Shown here in pieces: positions 1-6,792 of a DNA stretch of 64,000 nt (position 1 is its first letter; each line of letters starts with the position of its first letter). Source of the DNA: Chitinophagaceae bacterium (GTDB taxonomy: Bacteria > Bacteroidota > Bacteroidia > Chitinophagales > Chitinophagaceae); NCBI GenBank assembly GCA_947488765.1, contig CANLAE010000005.1:62001-126000 (forward strand). Reading direction: 5' to 3'. A model generated the notes under the pieces. It was not told where the DNA came from and ran no database searches. It saw nothing but the letters and a program-made list of their open reading frames with translations. The position numbers and the translations under genes were made by a program.

Positions 1-46
1 TTGAGCAAGTTTGTTAAACAATAGTTTTAGCTAAGTTTAATCAAAT

Positions 47-83
47 AAAAATCCCGTCAAATATTATGTTTGACGGGATTTTT
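47..83. terminator. Bidirectional intrinsic terminator
   Basis: A perfect 15-base stem (47-61 pairs with 69-83) with a GC-rich core TCCCGTCA and a 7-base loop is flanked by A-runs on the left and T-runs on the right. It can end the leftward YceI transcript and any rightward transcript entering the window. Confidence 0.85.
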
Positions 84-107
84 ATTTAAGAATACAATAG
101 TTTCTAA

Positions 108-680
108 TTATTTCTTTGCATATAAATGAACAGAAATCTGAACATCATCACTTAATTGGCCTTTGCCATAAGCAATGCCTAATAAATTTTTATCTAAAGA
201 AAAAAATGCTTGAGCAAAAAAGCCCTTATCATCTGCACTTCTAATATATGCAGGGAATTTTACTGGAATATTATTTCCTTTAAAATTAAGTGAACCAGCA
301 ATTTCTGTTGCTGTTTCAGTTACATATTTTACTGATGTAATCTCAAAAGTAGCTTCAGGAAATTTTGCAACATCAAAGAAATCCGGAGATTTTAAATGTC
401 CGTCTAATCTACCAGCAGCAGCATCAGTTACTTTCAGGTTTACAACATCAATTACAAATTTACCTCCTGTTAATTTACCTGCATCTACAGTTAATGAACC
501 GCTTTTAACTGTAAAAGTACCCGGATGAAAATCCCCTTTTTTAGAACCAATAAAATCAACTCTACTTTTTGTATCAACCTGGTAAGTTGTTGGTTCTCCA
601 AACTTTTGATTAGGATTTACAAATGAATAAGTTGTTGCTAAAACAGCTGCAAAAGAAAAAGTGAAAATAATTTTTTTCAT
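108..680 (-). CDS. YceI-family secreted protein
   Basis: A 190-residue protein with a signal peptide (MKKIIF, hydrophobic to about residue 20) followed by a YceI domain, seen as VDTKSRVDFIGSK near the front and a repeated beta-strand pattern to the end. YceI proteins are periplasmic lipocalin-like barrels that bind polyisoprenoid or similar lipids; the ligand here is unknown. The frame stays open upstream to 728, but the ATG at 680 opens directly on the signal peptide. A TATATTTG -7 box at 707-700 lies 19 bases upstream of it, so the short start is preferred. It is monocistronic, ends before a strong terminator, and is divergent from sucC. Confidence 0.88.
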   Translation of the reverse strand: MKKIIFTFSFAAVLATTYSFVNPNQKFGEPTTYQVDTKSRVDFIGSKKGDFHPGTFTVKSGSLTVDAGKLTGGKFVIDVVNLKVTDAAAGRLDGHLKSPDFFDVAKFPEATFEITSVKYVTETATEIAGSLNFKGNNIPVKFPAYIRSADDKGFFAQAFFSLDKNLLGIAYGKGQLSDDVQISVHLYAKK

Positions 681-699
681 GTTTAGTGTTTTTAGAGTG

Positions 700-707
700 C
701 AAATATA
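700..707 (-). promoter_or_regulatory. -7 promoter box of the YceI gene
   Basis: On the minus strand this reads TATATTTG, a perfect match to the Bacteroidota -7 consensus TAnnTTTG, 19 bases upstream of the chosen ATG at 680. No clear -33 TTTG is seen at the usual spacing. Confidence 0.5.
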
Positions 708-862
708 GAAAATTACATGTACATACATTCATTTAAAAAAAATAGTTAAATATTATTGTTGATGCTAATTGTTTATCCATTTAATTAAAATCAATTTTTT
801 AATCCTCCTCATAAAATTCTACGATAAGTTTTAAATATAGATTTTTAAAATTCTCATTCTCT

Positions 863-870
863 TATCTTCG
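863..870 (+). promoter_or_regulatory. Variant -7 box upstream of sucC
   Basis: TATCTTCG differs from TAnnTTTG by one base and sits 20 bases upstream of the sucC ATG. The same octamer occurs upstream of purK (59355-59348, minus strand). No good -33 element is visible. Confidence 0.35.
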
Positions 871-890
871 CATCACTAAAAAAATAATAC

Positions 891-2102
891 ATGAACCTTC
901 ACGAGTATCAAGCAAAGGATTTATTAAAAAAATACAATGTGCCAGTACAAGAAGGCATCGCAGTTGATAATGTTAAAGCTGCAGAAGATGCTTACACACA
1001 AATTACTACTCAAACCAATAATAAGTTTGCAGTGATAAAAGCACAGATACATGCTGGCGGAAGAGGAAAAGGAAAAGTAGTAGAGACAGGCATTAATGGG
1101 GTTAAAGTTGCAAAAAGTATAGAAGAAATGGGTACTTATGCCAATGGGATTTTAGGTGGTACTTTGGTTACAATACAAACTGGACCTGCAGGAAAGAAAG
1201 TAAACAAAGTTTTAATTGCTCAAGATGTTTATTATCCTGGACCTAATGAAACAAAAGAGTTTTACTTAAGTATTTTATTAGACAGAGCTAAAGGTCAGAA
1301 TGTAATTATGTACAGTACTGAAGGAGGTATGGACATTGAAGAAGTAGCACATAATACACCTGAAAAAATATTTAAAGAATGGGTTTTTCCAGGCGGCGGA
1401 CTTCAAGGATTTCAGGCAAGGAAAATTGCTTTTAATTTAGGTTTAAGTGGTGAAGCGCTTAAGAATTGTGTAAAGTTTGTAACCAATTTATACAATGCTT
1501 ACGTAGGTTTGGATTGCGCAATGTTGGAAATCAATCCATTTTTTAAAACTAGTGATGATAAAATGATTGCTGTCGATTGTAAAATGGGCTTAGATGAAAA
1601 TGCGTTAATGCGTCACCCTGATTTAGCAGCATTGAGAGATGTTACAGAAGAAGACCCAACAGAAGTAGAAGCTGGTCAATACAACTTAAACTTTGTAAAA
1701 TTGGATGGTAATGTTGGCTGTATGGTTAATGGTGCAGGTTTAGCAATGGCAACCATGGATATGATTAAATTAAGTGGTGGCGAACCAGCTAACTTTTTAG
1801 ACGTAGGAGGTACTGCCAATGCTCAAACAGTTGAAGCAGGTTTCAGAATTATCATGAAAGATCCAAACGTAAAGACAATATTAATCAACATTTTTGGTGG
1901 TATTGTTCGTTGTGATAGAGTTGCAGCAGGTGTAATTGAAGCGTATAATAAAATAGGTAATATTGAAATACCTATCATTGTTCGTTTACAGGGAACCAAT
2001 GCAATTGAAGCAAAAAAATTAATTGATGAAAGTGGCTTGAAAGTACAAAGTGCTGTACTATTGAGTGAGGCAGCCGACTTAGTAAAACAAGCAGTTGCTT
2101 AA
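891..2102 (+). CDS. sucC: Succinyl-CoA ligase (ADP-forming) beta subunit
   Basis: The 403-residue beta subunit of succinyl-CoA synthetase, which with SucD interconverts succinyl-CoA and succinate while making ATP in the TCA cycle. The start MNLHEYQAKDLL is typical. The ATP-grasp nucleotide loop GGRGKGK lies near residues 56-62 and the subunit-interface, CoA-side motif NIFGGIVRCD near 333-342. Length fits the family. sucD is not adjacent in this window, so the two subunits are probably encoded apart. A hairpin just past the stop, inside the convergent SprT-like gene, can terminate transcription. Confidence 0.97.
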   Translation: MNLHEYQAKDLLKKYNVPVQEGIAVDNVKAAEDAYTQITTQTNNKFAVIKAQIHAGGRGKGKVVETGINGVKVAKSIEEMGTYANGILGGTLVTIQTGPAGKKVNKVLIAQDVYYPGPNETKEFYLSILLDRAKGQNVIMYSTEGGMDIEEVAHNTPEKIFKEWVFPGGGLQGFQARKIAFNLGLSGEALKNCVKFVTNLYNAYVGLDCAMLEINPFFKTSDDKMIAVDCKMGLDENALMRHPDLAALRDVTEEDPTEVEAGQYNLNFVKLDGNVGCMVNGAGLAMATMDMIKLSGGEPANFLDVGGTANAQTVEAGFRIIMKDPNVKTILINIFGGIVRCDRVAAGVIEAYNKIGNIEIPIIVRLQGTNAIEAKKLIDESGLKVQSAVLLSEAADLVKQAVA

Positions 2103-2110
2103 ATAAATAT

Positions 2111-2734
2111 TTACGAAATAATTTTTACTTCTGCGACAGGGCTAAACAAATAAGTTAGCCCTGTTTTTATTTCCACACATACATAACGTTTTCTTCGCTG
2201 CAATCCTTTCTTAAATACTTTTCCATTTTCAGTTTGAAAAATAGCTTCTTCAGGTAAATGTTGTATGGTATAAAATCCTTCTTTTTGAATGCTATTGTAT
2301 TTTCTCAACACCATTAATAATTCAGATTCTCCACTAGCAGTAGCCGAAGGATTGCGAATGCTTTTTTGTAACGCCATTTGTATATCTGTAGGGAAAATAT
2401 TCAATTGCACAAAATCCATGAGAAGCTTGCTGTACATGCTTTTCCATTCTATTCCATGTGCATCTACACGATTTTTGTATTGTTCAAAAGTTAGTAAATG
2501 TGCAAGTTCATGTAACAAAGTAATTAAAAATTCGTATTTATTTAAATTTCCATTTATTGAAATGCGATGGTTTTGGGTTATTCCTGCATGTCGGTAATCA
2601 CCCAAAACAGATTTTCGTACTTTAGTAACCGTTAGATGTACTTTGTAATGGTGTATATAATTTACAACATGCTCAAAACTATTTTCGGGTAAATAGTTTT
2701 CTAAAGCCTGCATTGGATGTTCAGATACGGGCAT
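2111..2734 (-). CDS. SprT-like zinc metalloprotein
   Basis: A 207-residue SprT-domain protein. The zinc motif HELAH is at residues 75-79 and a third ligand lies in AHGIEW (His93), the usual SprT arrangement HExxH...HG. SprT/Spartan-like proteins are predicted cytosolic metalloproteases; no substrate can be read from the sequence. It is the last gene of a leftward group, six bases after the small membrane protein, and ends eight bases from the convergent sucC stop. Its final codons overlap the sucC terminator hairpin. There is no signal peptide. Confidence 0.85.
   Translation of the reverse strand: MPVSEHPMQALENYLPENSFEHVVNYIHHYKVHLTVTKVRKSVLGDYRHAGITQNHRISINGNLNKYEFLITLLHELAHLLTFEQYKNRVDAHGIEWKSMYSKLLMDFVQLNIFPTDIQMALQKSIRNPSATASGESELLMVLRKYNSIQKEGFYTIQHLPEEAIFQTENGKVFKKGLQRRKRYVCVEIKTGLTYLFSPVAEVKIIS
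2136..2169 (+). terminator. Intrinsic terminator of sucC inside the SprT-like gene
   Basis: A 10-base stem ACAGGGCTAA / TTAGCCCTGT (2136-2145 with 2155-2164) is followed by TTTTATTT. It lies 34 bases after the sucC stop and overlaps the 3' coding end of the opposite-strand gene. Confidence 0.75.
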
Positions 2735-2740
2735 TAAAAT

Positions 2741-3139
2741 TTATTTTTTATTCAGGCGTAATGCAATTTTAACTTCAAGCAACATGTAAAATAAATAAAC
2801 AACCATACCTGCAAGTTCCCCCCGGTTACTTTTATTTTCTTTCATCACTTTTGTGTAAATCAATACTACAATTGCAGTCATTAACATTTTAACAAGCGTA
2901 CTGCCCATCACACTACGTACTAATATATTTGGATTTGGGTTTTTTGATGCTGCCAAGTGAAGCCACAATGACAATAATGCCAATGCAAAAAATAATGCAT
3001 TTCCAAAAAGAACAACAGTATGATTGATGTGTATTGCATCCAATTTTTTACTAAAAACGATAAAGAGGATATTTAAAATATTGAACAAAGTGAAAAAGGG
3101 TAGAACTAATTTTAAAAATTTGGGTTGTTGGGTATTCAT
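2741..3139 (-). CDS. Small integral membrane protein next to AtpZ
   Basis: A 132-residue protein with about four hydrophobic segments (near residues 8-28, 40-62, 75-97 and 105-127). I do not recognise a named family with certainty. In many Bacteroidota a protein of this size sits between atpZ and atpB, and this could be that AtpI-like partner (inference). Its start overlaps the AtpZ stop by four bases (ATGA), which argues for translational coupling. No ATP synthase subunit genes follow here; an SprT-like gene does. Confidence 0.7.
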   Translation of the reverse strand: MNTQQPKFLKLVLPFFTLFNILNILFIVFSKKLDAIHINHTVVLFGNALFFALALLSLWLHLAASKNPNPNILVRSVMGSTLVKMLMTAIVVLIYTKVMKENKSNRGELAGMVVYLFYMLLEVKIALRLNKK

Positions 3140-3342
3140 TTTTTTGAGGTGTCTTTAATAAGTTTAATTAACATTCCAAGTAATATAATCATTGGTAAAA
3201 TCCAAATCCATAATGGCATTGCTGTAATTGCTCGTTTTTTGTCGAGCCATTTACCTAGCCAAGTTGCCAAACCCAAACCAACCAATAACTGTGAAGCTAA
3301 TGATGCATATTGTAAAAAATTTTTATTGGGACTATTTAACAT
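3136..3342 (-). CDS. AtpZ/AtpI-family membrane protein
   Basis: A 68-residue protein with two transmembrane helices (about 12-31 and 42-61) separated by the basic loop WLDKKR, the pattern of the AtpZ/AtpI family. Family members are linked to FoF1 ATP synthase assembly or magnesium supply to it. The stop overlaps the next start by four bases, and it begins 26 bases after the upstream M23-like stub. The atp operon is not in this window, so the functional link is only from family knowledge. Confidence 0.75.
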   Translation of the reverse strand: MLNSPNKNFLQYASLASQLLVGLGLATWLGKWLDKKRAITAMPLWIWILPMIILLGMLIKLIKDTSKK

Positions 3343-3368
3343 TTTAATAGCTTGATTTTTTGGCAGTA

Positions 3369-3764
3369 TTAATCTGGTGAAGTTTCTTTAGACTCAACAT
3401 TGATAGGTATTGTATCTCGTTGTAATACGGTATTCCCAGATAACACAGTTTTGATATTTTCCAAATAAGTGTCTTTATATTTTATTGCTTGCTCCAAAGA
3501 ATCTGTACGGATTTTTAACATTTGCAAATCCGCTTTACTTTGTCTAGTTCCATAGCCTGGGATATAATATTTTAGTGGGGTGAAAGAAATCAATGCAATG
3601 GTTAAACCAACCAACAAAACAGAAATACTGCTTAGTGCTATGTACACGCTTAATCGGCTAAGTTTGAACTGTATTATTTCTTCGTAAGTATCATCATTTA
3701 AAATGATTAATCGATATTTGTTGCGAAGTCTTTTAAATGTAATTTTTGCTGTAATCTTTTCCAT
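3369..3764 (-). CDS. Membrane-anchored stub resembling the N-terminus of an M23 peptidase
   Basis: A 131-residue protein with a basic cytosolic front (KRLRNKYRLIILNDDTYEE), one transmembrane helix at about residues 40-62, the conserved-looking PLKYYIPGYG just outside the membrane, and a helical segment (LKIRTDSLEQAI). This layout resembles the N-terminal part of the Bacteroidota M23 (LytM) membrane metallopeptidase encoded near bactofilin and atpZ genes, recalled without an alignment. The peptidase domain is absent: the frame stops at 3369 after an acidic tail, and no M23 remnant follows. It may be a stand-alone scaffold or a truncated gene. It heads the leftward group AtpZ, membrane protein, SprT-like. 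Confidence 0.65.
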   Translation of the reverse strand: MEKITAKITFKRLRNKYRLIILNDDTYEEIIQFKLSRLSVYIALSSISVLLVGLTIALISFTPLKYYIPGYGTRQSKADLQMLKIRTDSLEQAIKYKDTYLENIKTVLSGNTVLQRDTIPINVESKETSPD

Positions 3765-3845
3765 CTTGTTAAATCTGATTTAAAGGTAGCAATAACTGAG
3801 TTTTTAGCAATTCTATTTTGTAAAAAAACTCTAAATTTAATTACT

Positions 3846-3853
3846 TATGTTTG
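3846..3853 (+). promoter_or_regulatory. -7 promoter box of the SprE-like gene
   Basis: TATGTTTG is a perfect TAnnTTTG match. A transcript would begin about 5-7 bases downstream. That excludes the in-frame ATG at 3847, which lies inside the box, and favours the ATGs at 3868/3871. Confidence 0.5.
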
Positions 3854-3867
3854 TTAAAGAAACTAGT

Positions 3868-6771
3868 ATGATGAGTTGTAACCATATTTTATTGAAATGC
3901 ATCTTAATCTTAAATTTTTGTATTTTCTCAATTGTGGCAATTTCACAACCCAATACAAATGTTTCATTAGAGAAAGACAAACCTAAACAATACGAGAACC
4001 GAATATTAGCTTCGGAAAAATCGGGCGACAAAAAATTTTCCTTGCCCCGAAGGATTACACAAAATACCTATACACATTACAATTATTATTTCAACGCAAA
4101 AAATAAATTGAATGAAGTAATCACAACTGCTAAAGCTGCTTTTAAAGATGATTATACTTCACTATTATCTTTTTATAATTATACACTGTCTGCTACTTCA
4201 TTAAGTAAAGGAGATTTAGATTCTGTTATTTATAAATGTACTGCAGGCATTTTACTGCATGATTTAAGAAATGACTGGGTTGATAATTTATACATGCTTT
4301 TAGGAAAGGCATATTTATTAAGAAAAGATTTTGATAGCGCTGCTGGATGTTTCCAGTACATTAATTATACCTATGCACCTAAAGACGATGGGTATGATAT
4401 TCCTTTGGGAAGTAATGCAAGCGGCACAGCAGGTGTATTTACAATTGCAACAAATGAAAAAAGAAATATTTGGAAAAAAATTACATCAAAACCTCCTAGC
4501 AGAAACGAAAGTTTTATTTGGCAAGTAAGAAATTATTTGGAACAAGATTTAATGGGCGAAGCTGCTGGGTTAATTGGTATTTTACGCAATGACCCTTTCT
4601 TTCCTAAAAGATTAAAAAATGACTTACATGAGGTAACAGCATTGTGGTTTTATAAACAACAGAACTTTGATAGTGCTGCATGGCATTTACAAAGATGTTT
4701 ATCAAATGCAAATTCAAAATTAGAGAAATCTAGATGGGAGTATTTGGCAGGTCAACTTTTGCAGTCAGCCAAAAAAGATAGTAGCGCTTTGAAAATGTTT
4801 GAAAAAAGTATTAAACATACCATTGATCCTTTGATGGAAGTATATGCAAGATTAAATATTGTAAACTTAGCATCAGGCAAAAAGAAAAATGCATTACAAG
4901 AAAACTTAAATGATTTATTAAAACTTTCAAAAAGAGATAAATATATTGACTATAGGGATATTATTTTTTATGCTGCTGCGCAATTAGAAATCAAACGGAA
5001 TAATATCGATGAAGCAAAAAAGTATCTTTTGAAAAGTATTCAATCAAGTGTTGATAATCCAATGCAAAAAACTTTGGGTTTTATTCAGCTTGCAGAAATT
5101 TGTTATAAAGCTAAAAATTATGCACTTGCACAAAGCTTTTATGATAGTATACAATTATCAAATGTTCCATTAATATCAAAAAATGATTCTTTAAAAATTG
5201 TACTAAGAAAACCAACTCTTAAAATAATTGCAGAAAATATTTTAATAATCAATAAAGAAGATAGCATACAAATTATTGCTGCTAAACCTGAGGCTGAAAG
5301 AATTGTATTTGTAAAAAAAATATTGAAGCAATTACGAAAAGCAAAAGGTATTAAAGCATCTGATGAAGAGTCTTACAATATTTCAAACATAATTGCAAAT
5401 ACACAACCGGATTTATTTGGAAATACATCAACAGATTTTTATTTTAATAACCTAAACCTAAAAGGCAAGGGGTTTTCTGAATTCAAATCCAAATGGGGTA
5501 AAAGAAACAACATAGATAATTGGAGAAGACAATCTGCGATTGAAAAAAATGTGAAACCAGCAGGCGATTTGATGTTACCAAATATTGATGTTGATGATAA
5601 TACAATCAAACCTAAGCAACTTGATGCATCTGGTAAAGAAGTTCAAGCTGAACAAGAAGAAGATCTGACATTTGAAGGATTGATGAGTAAATTACCGCTA
5701 ACTCAAACTCAGGTAGAATTATCTAACAGAAAAATAATAGTTGCGTTACTTGGAAATGGACAAATATTTGAGGAGAAATTAGAGGATTATGCAGCTGCCG
5801 TTGATACTTATGAAGATCTTTTCAAACGTTTTTATAAAGTTGATTTTAAAAACAAAGAAACCGCTTTGTTCAATTTGTATTATGCTTATTACAAGCTAGG
5901 AATTTTTACGAAAGCAGATTCAGTAAAAAAAGTATTGAATGCTACTTTCCCTGATGGTGAAAAACTACTTGTATTGTTGCAAGGAAATAAGACAGATAAA
6001 AAGGAAAAAAACCAATTAATTACCAATCGTTATGATTCCATTTACAAACAGTTTCAACTAGGTAATTGCGATGAAGCGATCAAACTTAAAGCAATATTAG
6101 ATAAGCAATATGATTCTACCTTTTGGACTCCTCAATTATTATATATAGAGTCAATTTGTTATGTTAAACAGAATAATGATTCAGTTGCAATTAACAAATT
6201 AAATCAATTAACTCAACTATTTCCTACTTCACAATTGGTATCAAAGGCAAATACAATGATTGATGTTTTGAAAAGAAGGACTGAAATTGAAAATCATTTG
6301 AGAAATAATGTGGTAGTTAAAAAAGTTGATTCTGTAAAAATCGATCCTATACAAAACACTTCAAATGTTGCAATAAAAAAAGATGACGAATTTATTTACA
6401 ATGCTAATGAGAGTCAATATGTAATGATTGCTTTTGATAATATTGACCCTTCTTTTTTCAAAGAATCAAAACAATCTTTTGCACAATACAATAATGAAAA
6501 ATTCAGAAATGAAAAAATTGGAATCAGCGATTACACTCTAAACAACCAAATCAGATTGTTACTTTTAGGCCCATTTGCAAATTCAGAAAAGGCATTTCTT
6601 TATTTAGATAAAACAAAGCCACTTGCTGCATCTAAAATAATATCATTTATTATATCGGATAAATATAATTTTTATCTTATTGACACATATAATTTAAATT
6701 TATTACAAACTAAAAAAAACCTTTCCGATTATATCAAATTTATCAGGCAGTCTGTACCGGGAAAATTCTAG
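3868..6771 (+). CDS. sprE: PorW/SprE-like TPR protein of the type IX secretion system
   Basis: A large protein (967 residues from 3868). It has an N-terminal hydrophobic signal segment ending near VAISQ, then the conserved-looking block THYNYYFNAKNKL and repeated TPR-like helices (DSVIYKCTAGILLHDLRNDW, GKAYLLRKDFDSAAGCF, more between about residues 260-400 and 640-790), and a C-terminal region. I assign it to the SprE/PorW family, a periplasmic TPR protein needed for type IX secretion and gliding; no alignment was possible. A clear lipobox cysteine is not seen, unlike described SprE lipoproteins. The frame also opens at 3847, but that codon lies in a -7 box. The PBP1 gene follows after 21 bases, suggesting one transcript. 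Confidence 0.75.
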   Translation: MMSCNHILLKCILILNFCIFSIVAISQPNTNVSLEKDKPKQYENRILASEKSGDKKFSLPRRITQNTYTHYNYYFNAKNKLNEVITTAKAAFKDDYTSLLSFYNYTLSATSLSKGDLDSVIYKCTAGILLHDLRNDWVDNLYMLLGKAYLLRKDFDSAAGCFQYINYTYAPKDDGYDIPLGSNASGTAGVFTIATNEKRNIWKKITSKPPSRNESFIWQVRNYLEQDLMGEAAGLIGILRNDPFFPKRLKNDLHEVTALWFYKQQNFDSAAWHLQRCLSNANSKLEKSRWEYLAGQLLQSAKKDSSALKMFEKSIKHTIDPLMEVYARLNIVNLASGKKKNALQENLNDLLKLSKRDKYIDYRDIIFYAAAQLEIKRNNIDEAKKYLLKSIQSSVDNPMQKTLGFIQLAEICYKAKNYALAQSFYDSIQLSNVPLISKNDSLKIVLRKPTLKIIAENILIINKEDSIQIIAAKPEAERIVFVKKILKQLRKAKGIKASDEESYNISNIIANTQPDLFGNTSTDFYFNNLNLKGKGFSEFKSKWGKRNNIDNWRRQSAIEKNVKPAGDLMLPNIDVDDNTIKPKQLDASGKEVQAEQEEDLTFEGLMSKLPLTQTQVELSNRKIIVALLGNGQIFEEKLEDYAAAVDTYEDLFKRFYKVDFKNKETALFNLYYAYYKLGIFTKADSVKKVLNATFPDGEKLLVLLQGNKTDKKEKNQLITNRYDSIYKQFQLGNCDEAIKLKAILDKQYDSTFWTPQLLYIESICYVKQNNDSVAINKLNQLTQLFPTSQLVSKANTMIDVLKRRTEIENHLRNNVVVKKVDSVKIDPIQNTSNVAIKKDDEFIYNANESQYVMIAFDNIDPSFFKESKQSFAQYNNEKFRNEKIGISDYTLNNQIRLLLLGPFANSEKAFLYLDKTKPLAASKIISFIISDKYNFYLIDTYNLNLLQTKKNLSDYIKFIRQSVPGKF

Positions 6772-6792
6772 GATTAATACATTAAAATATAT

